Of a stretch of 64,000 bases of DNA, positions 8,827 through 18,357 are shown in pieces. A program made the translations under genes and the position numbers. Location of the stretch: the NCBI RefSeq assembly GCF_025950235.1, contig NZ_JAPDDT010000004.1, positions 1-64,000 of the forward strand, in the 5' to 3' direction. Source of the DNA: Luteolibacter arcticus (GTDB taxonomy: Bacteria > Verrucomicrobiota > Verrucomicrobiia > Verrucomicrobiales > Akkermansiaceae). Every line of letters begins with the position of its first letter. Positions within the stretch are counted from its first letter, which is position 1. The notes under the pieces are model-generated. The model ran no database searches and was not told the DNA's origin. It worked only from the letters and a program-made list of their open reading frames with translations.

Positions 8827-10254
8827 ATGAAAACTTCCTCTTCCTCTCTCCGGGTCTTCGCGGCGCTGACTGCCACTCTGCTGAGCCTCCCCTCGGCCTA
8901 TGCCCAGGAGCCCGCCAACCCGGAATCCGAGCCGTTGAAAGATCGCTCTACAAGAGCGTCAAAGCGCTCCGAACCTGTCGAAGACACCACCCGACGTGCC
9001 AGCGAAGACTCCCGCCCGGTTGAGGACGAAAAGCGCCCTGCCGGGGAGCGGACCCAGCCGGCGGGTAAGGATGCCCGGCCGGTGGAAGATGACAATTCCA
9101 AGGCAAACGAGCGTTCGCGGAATCAACGCGATACCGATGAGAAGGCCAGTCCCGACGCCAGGAAGACCGAGGACGCCACTCCTCGCAAAGCCTCGCCGGA
9201 CGCCAGACGCACCCGGGACGCCAGCAGCGACAAGGCGGGGCCCGAAGCCGCGAAGGTAGAGGATAGCAACGACGACAAGGCGAGCCCGGATGCCCGAGAA
9301 ACATCTCCGAAGGATCGTCGGCGGAATGCCCCACCCGCACCGTTTAAGCCAGAGAAAGAACTCCCGCCCGCGGAAGCGAACGTCGTCCGCGCTCACGAGG
9401 AACTCGCACAAGATCTTCATCAGCGGAAGCTCCAGATCCAAGGCCGAGACGAGGCCCGCCGGATGGTCGAAGACATTCTCGGCAAGGAGAGCAACCTTTC
9501 CCGCGCGGAGTTCAATCGCGCCGATCAATCAGCGGCACGGCGGGCGGCCCGTGCCGATCGTCGTCCTGCGGTGGAGTTCCTCCGCCAACGACTGCGGGGC
9601 CAAGCTGAGGTCCGCGAAATTCCACCGTTTTTCCGAACCGCCGCCCCGGCCGAAGCCGCGGCAGGCGAACCGATACTGCCCGAGCCCTATTTCGTCCACG
9701 AGGGTCGCCGCTATGTGTACTATCCTTCGCGCGAGGACGTCCCCGCGGTGTTGCTCGCGAGTGCCGAGCTTGAGCGCGTGAGCATCATGCCCGCGGCTGA
9801 ACAGGATGCCGCCGTCTTCAGTCAACGCATCCCCTTGGAATATCGCGGAGGCGATGCCTGGGTCGTTTCCTATCCCGTGGTTTCCTCTTCCACCGTCACC
9901 AGCCACGATATCTTGTTCCTTGAAGGATCCACGCAGTTCGCCGACGGCCATGCCTTTGACATGGTCATGGCCCTCGCCGAGGCGATGCTCGACTCCGAGC
10001 TGGCAGGCTCCCGCTTCGCAATCGAAGGCCATGCCTCGGCAGAAGGGACGTCGGCCGAAAATCAAGTGCTCTCACAACTCCGTGCCGAAGCCATCGTGCG
10101 GGAATTGGTCCGCAGCGGCGTACCCGCGGATCGCTTGATTCCCTTCGGCTATGGGGAGAGCGAAGCACATCACTTGGCTGACGCTCCCGAGAATCTGCTC
10201 CGCCAAGATCGCCGCGTTGTCGTTTCCCGAATCGACGCGCCTGCCGATCGCTAG
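8827..10254 (+). CDS. OmpA-domain envelope protein with charged repeat region
   Basis: 475 aa. It begins with a Sec signal peptide (cleavage near PSAYAQ, residue 27). Residues about 28-165 are a disordered, highly charged stretch made of degenerate units of roughly 14 residues built on (K/R)ASPDARxxxD and (S/A)xPVED. Region 180-340 is Arg/Glu-rich and not assigned. Residues about 355-475 form an OmpA_C/Pal-type peptidoglycan-binding domain: FLEGSTQFADG, then IEGHASAEG, then LSQLRAEAIVRELV and GYGES. It probably links outer membrane and cell wall, with the charged region as a flexible spacer. The GNAT gene starts 12 bp later, so the two are likely co-transcribed. Confidence 0.8.
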   Translation: MKTSSSSLRVFAALTATLLSLPSAYAQEPANPESEPLKDRSTRASKRSEPVEDTTRRASEDSRPVEDEKRPAGERTQPAGKDARPVEDDNSKANERSRNQRDTDEKASPDARKTEDATPRKASPDARRTRDASSDKAGPEAAKVEDSNDDKASPDARETSPKDRRRNAPPAPFKPEKELPPAEANVVRAHEELAQDLHQRKLQIQGRDEARRMVEDILGKESNLSRAEFNRADQSAARRAARADRRPAVEFLRQRLRGQAEVREIPPFFRTAAPAEAAAGEPILPEPYFVHEGRRYVYYPSREDVPAVLLASAELERVSIMPAAEQDAAVFSQRIPLEYRGGDAWVVSYPVVSSSTVTSHDILFLEGSTQFADGHAFDMVMALAEAMLDSELAGSRFAIEGHASAEGTSAENQVLSQLRAEAIVRELVRSGVPADRLIPFGYGESEAHHLADAPENLLRQDRRVVVSRIDAPADR

Positions 10255-10266
10255 TTTCTTCTCCTC

Positions 10267-10539
10267 ATGAGCCTCGTGACCGATCAGCCCTCCCGCCAGC
10301 GCTTCGAACTCAAGGAGGAAGGCAAGCTCGCCTACGCCGACTACAGGCGCGAGGCGAAAGTTCTCATCATTCCCCACGTGGAAGCTGATCCCGCTTTGCG
10401 GGGTCGCGGCACCGCAGGGCGATTGATGACTGGCATGCTTGAGATCGTGCGTTCCCGCGGCGAGAAGGTCCGGCCACTATGCGGATACGCGGCGGCATGG
10501 ATCCAGCGGCATCCGGAGTATCACGATCTGGTTGATTGA
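10267..10539 (+). CDS. YjdJ-type small GNAT N-acetyltransferase
   Basis: A 90-residue protein of the minimal Gcn5-related acetyltransferase family (N-acetyltransf_CG type). HVEADPALRGRGTAGRLM gives the acetyl-CoA pyrophosphate loop (R/Q-x2-G-x-G/A, here RGRGTA), and a C-terminal PLCGYAAAWIQRHPEY segment holds the Cys-Gly region that names the family. Substrates of these mini-GNATs are unknown. Confidence 0.85.
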   Translation: MSLVTDQPSRQRFELKEEGKLAYADYRREAKVLIIPHVEADPALRGRGTAGRLMTGMLEIVRSRGEKVRPLCGYAAAWIQRHPEYHDLVD

Positions 10540-10579
10540 AATCACCTGCCCGCCCTCGGCTTCCATGTTAGGTTGCCGG

Positions 10580-11677
10580 ATGGAATCGCCGTCTTCCCCC
10601 TCCCCTTCTTCTCCCATCGTAAGAATTGGCCAAGGCCCGCTCCCCCTGCCACGTGCTGAGTTTGAGCGTCGCTACCGCGAACAATTTGCCGACCCGGCTT
10701 TCGAAGACGCCAAGGATGCCGTCGATCAGGTTACCCGGATCGCCGCCGATGCCTACGAGGAGCGTCGCAAGACCATTTCTTCCCGGCCTGCCGGATCAGG
10801 CTTCCAGGATCCTTCCTACGAGCTGGCGACCGAATGGCTCGATGCCCGAACACGCATCCAGGAAGCACAGAAGGAGTTTGAAGACCCCGCCCGGTCCACC
10901 CGCGTCCTCCTGATCAGTGCCTCGCCCCGGACTGACGAGAGCTGCCCCGGGGAAATAGCCAAGTCCTTCCGCCTCGCCGGCATCGCGCGCACGAAGCTCG
11001 AAGCGGACGGTTGCGAGGTCGATCTGTTAGACCTGTCGCTGCTAACCGCCGAGTACGGACGCCGTATCTTTCCCTGCAAGGCCTGCGTCTCCACGGCGAT
11101 GCCACTCTGCCATTGGCCCTGCTCGTGTTACCCGAACCACTACCTGGGCCAAGTGCAGGACTGGATGAACGAACTCTATCCGCGCTGGGTAGCCGCGCAT
11201 GGGATCATGATCATCACTCCTGTCCACTGGTTCCAAGTTCCCTCCGGACTCAAGCTCATGATCGATCGCCTCGTCTGTGCTGACGGGGGAAATCCGGATC
11301 CCACCAGCACTTCAGGAAAGGACGCAGCCAAGGCAAAGGAGATCGAGCTCAACGGTTGGAACTATCCAAAGCATCTGGCTGGGCGGCTATTCTCCGTGAT
11401 CGTGCACGGGGATGCAGAAGGAAGCGGCGGGGTGCGCCGCAATCTCCACGACTGGCTTTCTGGAATTGGTTTGGTCTCTGCGGGTCCGGTCGCCGTGTTC
11501 GACCGCTACATCGGCTATTTCGAACCCTACGCCACCAGCCATGAGGCCCTTGATCGCGATGCGGCGATTCAAGAGGAAACCCGCCACGCGGCCACGACGC
11601 TGGTTCAAGCGGTGACCGAGATGCGTTCAGGACGTCGTCCTCCCGGTGACGACTTGCCCGCGCCACGAGCGAAGTGA
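10580..11677 (+). CDS. Flavodoxin-fold NAD(P)H-dependent oxidoreductase
   Basis: 365 aa from ATG 10580; ATG 10565 is an alternative. Residues about 1-110 are a polar helical extension not usual for the family. The region from about 112 (TRVLLISASPRTDESCPG) is the first strand and phosphate loop of NADPH-dependent FMN reductases. ITPVHWFQVPSGLKLMIDRL provides the second FMN-contacting loop. A Cys-rich segment (FPCKACVSTAMPLCHWPCSCYP) near residue 205 holds six cysteines, more than is usual, and could bind a metal or iron-sulfur cluster. Likely a quinone or azo-type flavin reductase. Confidence 0.75.
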   Translation: MESPSSPSPSSPIVRIGQGPLPLPRAEFERRYREQFADPAFEDAKDAVDQVTRIAADAYEERRKTISSRPAGSGFQDPSYELATEWLDARTRIQEAQKEFEDPARSTRVLLISASPRTDESCPGEIAKSFRLAGIARTKLEADGCEVDLLDLSLLTAEYGRRIFPCKACVSTAMPLCHWPCSCYPNHYLGQVQDWMNELYPRWVAAHGIMIITPVHWFQVPSGLKLMIDRLVCADGGNPDPTSTSGKDAAKAKEIELNGWNYPKHLAGRLFSVIVHGDAEGSGGVRRNLHDWLSGIGLVSAGPVAVFDRYIGYFEPYATSHEALDRDAAIQEETRHAATTLVQAVTEMRSGRRPPGDDLPAPRAK

Positions 11678-11941
11678 GCTGTCCGGAATCCCGCAGAAGC
11701 ACGCGAACTGCACCCTTCGAGCGGAAAATTGCGATGATCCTTCAGCCACCCGAAACCCGCACGGCCTGGAACCCCCACCCATACAATGACTTACAACGCC
11801 CACAACTTACGGCACGGCAATGGCTCATGGGATTGGGACGAAAGATAGATCTTCTAAACAACATTCCTGCACGCCTTCGCGTGGAAGCAATGCCACCACA
11901 GGGGACAACGATTTCGCCGCACTGCAAACCCCTTAACCACC
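11678..11941. other. Intergenic region
   Basis: 264 bp between the flavoprotein gene and the next small gene. I find no convincing ORF, repeat or terminator. It presumably holds the promoter for the genes at 11942 and 12226. Confidence 0.4.
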
Positions 11942-12229
11942 ATGAACAGCGACTACACCATTACCCGGAAGCGGGAATACGAGCAACGATTCGGACCCTA
12001 TAGCGACGATGACTTCCGCTCTCCGGAACATTGCCCCGAAGACCGGCGCGAACTGGTCGCGGAAATCAAGGTGAGCGCGGCCGCAGTTCCGTTGTCCGAT
12101 CATCTTCTGGACTACGCTCATGGCGAATACCCACTGCCGCTTACAGAACAGTTGGAACCGCTCTTCCACAAGATCATCGAGTGGGACCGCTACCTCCCAC
12201 GGCATAATCAGGCCGTATTGACCCCATGA
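11942..12229 (+). CDS. Small hypothetical protein (95 aa)
   Basis: A mostly helical, charged soluble protein (start MNSDYTITRKREYEQRFGPY) with no recognised domain. Its stop overlaps the start of the AsmA-like gene by ATGA, which implies translational coupling and a shared role or at least shared expression. Confidence 0.55.
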   Translation: MNSDYTITRKREYEQRFGPYSDDDFRSPEHCPEDRRELVAEIKVSAAAVPLSDHLLDYAHGEYPLPLTEQLEPLFHKIIEWDRYLPRHNQAVLTP

Positions 12230-14073
12230 CCGTGAGAAAGCGACGTCGATGGGTACGGCGCGGCGCAGTCCTGCTCGCGGGAGTGGCTGCCTTGGGCATC
12301 ATGGCCGAATGGATTGCAGGCCGGGTGGTCGAACGCCGTTTTCACGAAGAACTCGCTGAACAGGGCTGGACGCTCGAGCGAAGTTCCGCGCTCTGGAACC
12401 CATGGCATGGACTAATCCTTAACCATGTCAAACTCCGGCGAGGTGCCGAATCTCCTGTCCTCGGGGCGGAGCGAGTCGCTGCTGACTTCCCGCTACTGGG
12501 AGGTGCCGGCGGCAGCCAGTGGAGGATCGGCCCCGGCGAGCTGGTGCTGCGTGACAGCGATGGAGAGATTCGCTTGCAGGAGGTCGATCTGAAATTCGAT
12601 GCGCATCCTGGAAAAATCGAAGTGACCAAGGCCGAGGCTCGCCACGAATCCCTCGTCGTCTCCACCACCGGCACGATCCTTTTGGAATCCGGGAAGGGAC
12701 CTTCTCGATACGAGCCTGACTTTTCCGCTCTTCGCGGGACCTTGGCGGTGCTGAAAATGAGTTCGGATAAGTTTCGCATGACCGGGAGTTTCTCGGTCGA
12801 TGCCCGTGGCAGCGGACCACCACGCTGGAACGCGGACCTGAAGGGCGACGGAACCGTGACGAGCTGGCACGGCATTCCCCTGAGAAGCGTCAGTGCTGCA
12901 GCCGGCATGTCCTCGGAGCAGTCCACAATTACGGCAACCCTCGTACTTCCCTCGGGCAAGTCGGACTTCAAGGTGACCAAGGCAGACTGGGGTATCTCAC
13001 CCTATCGTATCGATGGGACCCTGAAAGATGACGCCGGGCGAACCGACAACTTCTCCGGAAGCTACCAGCCCGAGGCCAACCAGTGGAATCTCGATTCCCT
13101 GTCAGGACCAGCCGACCTATGGCAACTCGCGCAAGACATCCCGTTGGTTGCTGCCAAATTGCCGGAGCAACTGCGCTGCGAGAGCTTTCCCATCATTCGT
13201 GTTGAGAAAGCCCGTTGGACCCCGGAGAAAGGTTTCGCGGTCAAGTCGGTGGCGACTTCCGGCAAGGGAAGCTTCACGATCGATCAGGGCGACCGCGAAA
13301 TTCAAATCGAGAAGATCAGCGGCGGGTTTGCGTACGACGATTCAACTTGGACACTAAATGGATTATCCGCAGACGTCTTCGACGGCCGGGTCAGCGTCAG
13401 CGGCCGATACAAGGATCCGGTGTTAACAGCCGGAAAGGTCACAATCGAAGGGATCAGCCTGGCCAAGCTTAAGGAATGGTCCGGCGAGGAGGCCACTGGC
13501 AAGGGCCTCCTCTTCGGAAGCTACAGCGGCAGCGTGGACACCGGGGACAAGACCCTCAGCGGGAAAGGCAGCCTCCGCCTTGAGGACGCGCCCGTCATCG
13601 AAGTGCCTTTGCTCGACCAAGTCTGGCAGCTCTTCACTGCCATGATTCCGGGGGTGAAGCGCGCCAGCAAAGGCGCGTTCTATGCCGACTTCGTCGCCAA
13701 CTCGAACTTGGTCGAAGTGCCAAACTTCAAAGCAACCGGCGGTTCACTCACCGTCACCGCAAAGGGAACCGTGGATCTGAAGCGACGCCGTGTCGATGGC
13801 GTCGCCCGGGGCAAGCTGGACGGCCTCCCTGGCTTGGTCACTCATCCCCTGAGCAGGCTTCTGGAGATGGAGGTATCCGGCCCTTACGATGACATCCGCG
13901 TGAAGCCCTTGGGACCGCCGAAGCTCGTATCGAATGCCGCCTCCGCCACGGTCGGAGTCGCCGTGGAAACGATCGAAGAAGCAGGCAAGATCTCCGGCAC
14001 GGTGATCGTCGAGAGCATCAAGCTTCCATTCCGCTGGCTTCAAAAAAAGGCCGACGAAGGAGCTCCCCGATAG
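12226..14073 (+). CDS. AsmA-like envelope protein
   Basis: 615 aa. An N-terminal signal anchor (about 10-32, after RKRRRWVRR) is followed by a long beta-rich periplasmic region. The C-terminal third (from about 400) carries the repeating amphipathic-strand pattern and a GTVDLKRRRVDGVARG segment typical of AsmA_2/DUF3971 domains in AsmA, TamB and YhdP-type proteins. Those are bridge-like lipid transporters between inner and outer membrane. Function is inferred from the fold pattern only. It converges with the DUF892 gene, leaving only 6 bp. Confidence 0.65.
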   Translation: MTVRKRRRWVRRGAVLLAGVAALGIMAEWIAGRVVERRFHEELAEQGWTLERSSALWNPWHGLILNHVKLRRGAESPVLGAERVAADFPLLGGAGGSQWRIGPGELVLRDSDGEIRLQEVDLKFDAHPGKIEVTKAEARHESLVVSTTGTILLESGKGPSRYEPDFSALRGTLAVLKMSSDKFRMTGSFSVDARGSGPPRWNADLKGDGTVTSWHGIPLRSVSAAAGMSSEQSTITATLVLPSGKSDFKVTKADWGISPYRIDGTLKDDAGRTDNFSGSYQPEANQWNLDSLSGPADLWQLAQDIPLVAAKLPEQLRCESFPIIRVEKARWTPEKGFAVKSVATSGKGSFTIDQGDREIQIEKISGGFAYDDSTWTLNGLSADVFDGRVSVSGRYKDPVLTAGKVTIEGISLAKLKEWSGEEATGKGLLFGSYSGSVDTGDKTLSGKGSLRLEDAPVIEVPLLDQVWQLFTAMIPGVKRASKGAFYADFVANSNLVEVPNFKATGGSLTVTAKGTVDLKRRRVDGVARGKLDGLPGLVTHPLSRLLEMEVSGPYDDIRVKPLGPPKLVSNAASATVGVAVETIEEAGKISGTVIVESIKLPFRWLQKKADEGAPR

Positions 14074-14079
14074 CCCGGC

Positions 14080-14604
14080 TCAAGGCCTGAACGGCTCATC
14101 CAGCACCGGCGCCACCGGATCCGCCGGCCCGGCCACCGTATAGAGGTCGATCGCCAAGCTCGTGAGTGACCGGTCGTCCGCCTCTTTCTCCGCCAAACTC
14201 GTGGCGAGTAGCGCTTCCACCGCCTCGTGTCCCAGGACCCGGGCCAGCGTGCGTGCCGTCCCGTAGCCGCAGATCAAAAGGTGTGCGACCCTTTGGGCGA
14301 CGATGATCAGACGGGCATCGGAGATCACCCCATCCGTTTCGTCGCCTAGTATTTCGTGCGCCGCTTTCACCAGCTCCTTCATCGGCGCATGCACCCGGCC
14401 GCGCGGCGTAATCCCGAGCATCTCGGCGATCTCTTCGATGCGCTCGATGTGACGCTTGGTCTCTCGAGCCTCCCGGCGGAAATGTTCGGCCAGCTTTGAC
14501 CGCGACGAGCTGCGGATCATCGCCGGCAATGCCAGTAGCCACTGCCGCTGAGCGCTGAACAGCTCCTTCAGCTCCGCCGCCAGAACGTCGTCGAACGTCT
14601 TCAT
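14080..14604 (-). CDS. DUF892 (YciE-like) ferritin-like protein
   Basis: 174 aa. The opening TFDDVLAAELKELFSAQRQW is the canonical first helix of DUF892, followed by REARETKRHIERIEEI. Glu13 (ELKEL) and the E/H pair of the second helix (ETKRHIER) are candidate di-iron ligands in a four-helix ferritin-like fold. Family members are stress-induced. It sits next to the NHEJ genes, in keeping with a DNA-protection or desiccation cluster. Confidence 0.8.
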   Translation of the reverse strand: MKTFDDVLAAELKELFSAQRQWLLALPAMIRSSSRSKLAEHFRREARETKRHIERIEEIAEMLGITPRGRVHAPMKELVKAAHEILGDETDGVISDARLIIVAQRVAHLLICGYGTARTLARVLGHEAVEALLATSLAEKEADDRSLTSLAIDLYTVAGPADPVAPVLDEPFRP

Positions 14605-14729
14605 CCCACCCCGTATCCCGCAATCGATGTGCCACCCGCTCCAGATTGATCGTCAAAGGGCCGTCTCTCAGAGGGATTGCACCTTCCCTCCGGACAATTG
14701 CATGACGCACGCTCAAAAACCCCTTCACG

Positions 14730-14840
14730 CTACCGGCTCTTTTTCTCGGGAAAGTAGGCGGAGGAGTAGGCAAGGGCTGCACTCAGCCGCAGCCCCTGGT
14801 CATTGATAAAGCCCTGCGCCGACGCCTTGAGCAGCTTATC
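14730..14840 (-). pseudogene. Possible N-terminal remnant of a YihY/BrkB-type membrane protein
   Basis: About 36 codons end at TAG 14730-14732 and have no good start codon. The translation contains LLKASAQGFINDQG and then LRLSAALAYSSAYF, matching the opening of the YihY/BrkB family (pattern D-x2-RL-x-AALAYY). The usual SLAP continuation is replaced by PEKKSR and a stop. I read it as a decayed gene fragment in the 282-bp gap after ligD; chance resemblance is possible. Confidence 0.35.
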
Positions 14841-14886
14841 CGATGCCGGGTCCCGTTGATGGTTCCTCTGCCATCGCCTTGGTAAA

Positions 14887-17211
14887 TCATGATCCACCTG
14901 AAATCTCTCGCACAAGCGACACCGGCAAGTGCTGCGGCTCGATCGACTTCCAGCTCGCCGGTTCCTTGACAGGTTCGCGGATGGTGAAGCCACGCGGACC
15001 CATCTCGGCCAGTTCATCCCATTCGACCGGCATCGAGATCGGGGCACCGGGACGGGCACGCAGCGCCCACGGCGCGATACACGTCGCCCCGCGGCCATTG
15101 CGCAACCAGTCGATGTAGATCTTCCCGGAGCGCTTGCTTTTGGACGAGGTGATGATGAAGCGCTGTGGATTTTTTTCCGCCACCTTGGCAGCCACCGCCT
15201 TGGTGAAAGGCTTCATGAAATCCCAGCCGTGCTGACGCTTGATGTGCATCACCACGTGGATCCCCTTTCCCCCGGAACTCTTCACGCGCGTCTCCAGCCC
15301 GTAGTCCGCCAGGCAGTCACGCAGCAGGAACGCCGCACCCAGGGTTTCTTTCCACGGCACCTTCTCGTCCGGGTCCAAGTCCCATACCAGCACGTCGGGC
15401 TTGTCCACCAGCGGCAAGCGACTCCCCCACGGGTGCAGTTCGATCACGCCAAACTGCGCCAGCGAGATCAACCCGGCCACATCGTGGATGAAGAGGATCT
15501 CGGTGCCGTCATCCAGAGTCTTCACCTTCACGTGCTCCGGCACGTGACTCTTGAAGCTCTTCTGAAAGAATTTCTCGCCCGCAATCCCCTCCGGCGTGCG
15601 CAGCAGCGCCAGCGGCCGGTCAGCCACATGGGGAAGCATCAGCTCACCGACCCGCTCGTAGTAGCGAGCGACCTCCAGCTTGGTCACGCCGTCATCCGGG
15701 TAAACCACTCGGTCGGAATTGCTGATTTCGACACCCGCCACGACAGACCCGCGTCCACCTGTCGCCTCCACCGGATCGACATGCACCTCCGACGCCGGCT
15801 TGTCCTCGCGCAAGGACACGAAGCTACCTTGGCGGATGGCGCCATCCCTTGTCAGTTCGGCGAAATCCACTTCCGCCACCAGACGAGGTTCAACCCACGT
15901 CACCCCACGTTCAGAGGCGGGAAAAGGAGCCCGGCTGGTGGCCAGTGGCTTCATCTGTTTCAAAAGACGATGGCGGCTCTGGTCGGTGAAACCCGTGCCC
16001 ACCTTGCCGCGCGGCACCATCCGGCCGTTCTCAACCGACCCTAACAGAAGAGCCCCGAACGCCGGACAACTCCCTTTCGGTTCCGTGAAGCCACAGATGA
16101 TGAACTCCTGCCGCGGCCGGCACTTCGATTTCGTCCAGTCGCGCCGGGATTCGGGCTGATACGTGCCATGCGATCGCTTGCTGATGATGCCTTCGAGGCC
16201 GAGCTTGCAACTCTGCTGGAACAGTTCCACCCCTTCGCCAGACGGCCACGTTTTTGATCGCCGCACGGGGCCGGTCTCCTTGGGCACGAGTTTCGCCAGG
16301 TGCTCCAGCCGCTTGGATAGAGTTAGGCCCCGAAGATTGCGGCCATCGAGGTGAAGAAGATCGAAAGCCACGAAGTCGATGCCCTTGCCCGACTTCAGAG
16401 CCTCCTGCAAGGCGCCGAAGCTCGACCGGCCCTTGCTGTCGAACACCACCGCTTCGCCATCGAGCACGAAGTCCCCGCCCTTGAGCGCTTCCAGTCGCTT
16501 CGCCAGCTCCGCGAACCGTGCCGTCCAATCCAATTGATTGCGGGTGAACAGTCGCACCTCCCCTTTCTTCCGCACGGCGATCAAACGATACCCGTCGTAC
16601 TTCAGCTCGTGAAGCCACTCCTTGCCCTCCGGAACCGTCGTCACCGGACGTGCGAGCTGCGGCGGCACGAAGGCAGCGACCTCACTCTCCGGCTCGGCTT
16701 CCAAGGCCTCCGGATGCGTTGCGGGATCGAGCTTCCGGAGCAACCAGTTCGGTTCCTCGCTCATTCGCGCTAACAGATACGGCCCGCTCAACCGCTGGCC
16801 GTGCAGCGCGAACTTCATTTTCCCCTTCGCGAAATCCTTCCGCCAATTCTTTTCCAGTGGTTCCCAAGTGCCCTTGTCCCAGATCGCCACGTTGCCCGCG
16901 CCATAGTTGCCCTCGGGGATCGTCCCCTCGAATCCGCCATATTCCAGCGGGTGATCTTCCACGTGCACAGCCAGACGCTTTGAAGAAAGCTCCTCCGGAA
17001 TCCCCTTGGGCACCGCCCAGCTCACGAGCACGCCATCAATCTCCAACCGGAAGTCGAAATGGTGCGACCGCGCGTGATGCTCCTGCACGACGAAGCTGTT
17101 CCCTGCTTGCCGGGCCTTCTTCCCGCCCGGTTCGGGAGTTTGGCGGAAGTTCCGCTTCTCCCGGTACTTTTTGAGGGCGGCGCCCCGCTTGGTGGATTTG
17201 GCAATGGCCAT
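14887..17211 (-). CDS. ligD: Multidomain ATP-dependent DNA ligase LigD (NHEJ)
   Basis: 774 aa from ATG 17211. Order: 3'-phosphoesterase domain (about 35-175; HHARSHHFDFRLE and the EGTIPEGNYGAG loop), ATP-dependent ligase domain (about 183-480; nucleotidyl lysine Lys204 in ELKYDGYRL, then DGEAVVFD and SKCRPRQEF), and a primase-like polymerase domain (about 500-770; catalytic Asp611 and Asp613 in WDLDPDE, and SSGGKGIHV). All three nuclease, polymerase and ligase activities of bacterial non-homologous end joining look intact. The gene follows ku by 36 bp on the same strand, forming a two-gene repair operon. Confidence 0.95.
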   Translation of the reverse strand: MAIAKSTKRGAALKKYREKRNFRQTPEPGGKKARQAGNSFVVQEHHARSHHFDFRLEIDGVLVSWAVPKGIPEELSSKRLAVHVEDHPLEYGGFEGTIPEGNYGAGNVAIWDKGTWEPLEKNWRKDFAKGKMKFALHGQRLSGPYLLARMSEEPNWLLRKLDPATHPEALEAEPESEVAAFVPPQLARPVTTVPEGKEWLHELKYDGYRLIAVRKKGEVRLFTRNQLDWTARFAELAKRLEALKGGDFVLDGEAVVFDSKGRSSFGALQEALKSGKGIDFVAFDLLHLDGRNLRGLTLSKRLEHLAKLVPKETGPVRRSKTWPSGEGVELFQQSCKLGLEGIISKRSHGTYQPESRRDWTKSKCRPRQEFIICGFTEPKGSCPAFGALLLGSVENGRMVPRGKVGTGFTDQSRHRLLKQMKPLATSRAPFPASERGVTWVEPRLVAEVDFAELTRDGAIRQGSFVSLREDKPASEVHVDPVEATGGRGSVVAGVEISNSDRVVYPDDGVTKLEVARYYERVGELMLPHVADRPLALLRTPEGIAGEKFFQKSFKSHVPEHVKVKTLDDGTEILFIHDVAGLISLAQFGVIELHPWGSRLPLVDKPDVLVWDLDPDEKVPWKETLGAAFLLRDCLADYGLETRVKSSGGKGIHVVMHIKRQHGWDFMKPFTKAVAAKVAEKNPQRFIITSSKSKRSGKIYIDWLRNGRGATCIAPWALRARPGAPISMPVEWDELAEMGPRGFTIREPVKEPASWKSIEPQHLPVSLVREISGGS

Positions 17212-17247
17212 GAGACCGCTTTCGCACATCCCGTTCCAAAGAATCCG

Positions 17248-18144
17248 TCATGCCGACTTGGCCTTCTTGCGTGCGGTTTTCTTGGCTGCTTTCTTCGCGG
17301 CCTTCTTGGCAGCGGGCTTTGCCTTCGCGGTCTTGCTAGGAGTCGTCGCCGGCTTCTTGCCCAAGCTGCGTTCCAGATAATCCGCGAGGTCCACCACCTT
17401 CCCACGAGCAGGTTCTTTCTCACCGGCGTCGCTTTGCTTCACATCCTCGACGGTCTCGCCCGTCTCAATCTTCTTCTCAATGAAGGTCATCAATGCATCG
17501 CGATACTCATCATGGTAGTCCTTGGGATCCCACTTCGCCGCCATGTCGTGAATGAGACGCAGGGCCAGATCCATCTCCCGCTTGCCGACATCGGCTTCCT
17601 CGGAGGAGGGCAAGTCGAGCTTCGACACGGCCCGGATCTCTTGCGGGAATCTCAGCAGCATGAGCACCAGCGCATCCTCCCGGACGAACATGGCCGACAG
17701 GTACTCGCGCGTACGGATGACGACCCGCGAGATGCCGGCCTTGCCCGTCTTCCGCAAGGCCTCGCGCAGTAGCACATACGCCTTCCGTCCGCGCTTTTCA
17801 GGCTCCAGGTAGTAGGGCTTGTCGAAAAGCAGCGGATCGATGTCATTCAAATCCACAAAATCGCTGATACCAATCGTCTTGGTCAGCTTCGGCTGCACGG
17901 CTTCCAGGTCTTGGTCGGACAGAAGGATGAACTGGCCCTCCTCATACTCGTAGCCGCGCACCATGCGGTCCCACGGCACCTCCTCGCCGGAGTCGGCATT
18001 CACGCGTTCATAGCGAATGCGCGCGTGATTCTTGCTGTCGACCATATGAAGCTGGACGTCTGGCTTCACTTCGGCCGCGGTGAGTGAGACCGGAATGTTT
18101 ACCAGCCCGAACTCGATGGCTCCTTTCCAGATTGAACGTGGCAT
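17248..18144 (-). CDS. ku: Ku protein for non-homologous end joining
   Basis: 298 aa from ATG 18144 (MPRSIWKGAIEFGLVNIPVSL-type opening, preceded by AGAGAAG). It is the homodimeric ring that binds DNA double-strand ends and recruits LigD. The core (about 1-240) shows the family pattern, including the opening strand and an E-V-x-P-x-D loop. The C-terminus (about 270-298) is a Lys/Ala-rich tail of KAAKK repeats, like the DNA-binding tails of some actinobacterial Ku proteins. Confidence 0.95.
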   Translation of the reverse strand: MPRSIWKGAIEFGLVNIPVSLTAAEVKPDVQLHMVDSKNHARIRYERVNADSGEEVPWDRMVRGYEYEEGQFILLSDQDLEAVQPKLTKTIGISDFVDLNDIDPLLFDKPYYLEPEKRGRKAYVLLREALRKTGKAGISRVVIRTREYLSAMFVREDALVLMLLRFPQEIRAVSKLDLPSSEEADVGKREMDLALRLIHDMAAKWDPKDYHDEYRDALMTFIEKKIETGETVEDVKQSDAGEKEPARGKVVDLADYLERSLGKKPATTPSKTAKAKPAAKKAAKKAAKKTARKKAKSA

Positions 18145-18357
18145 GACTTCTCTTTCGCAGACGCCGTGCCCGCTTTGCTGAAGCGGCGCGATGCCCCTCC
18201 ACCCATGCAATTTGCCGTGCGGAGAGGCGCATCGTGCCACTTCGCCAACGTCGAGGGTTCAGTGGCGCTCCATCTGAACAGGCTGCAACCATCGCCCCCA
18301 CGCAGGATGGCGGCGCTCACCTAGCATTGGCCCGCTGCCTGCGGAAAGGGTGGTGCT

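Noticed and set aside
11674-12003. A 109-codon plus-strand frame between the flavoprotein and the AsmA-like operon
   Set aside because: Overlaps the better-placed gene at 11942 in another frame and has irregular composition.
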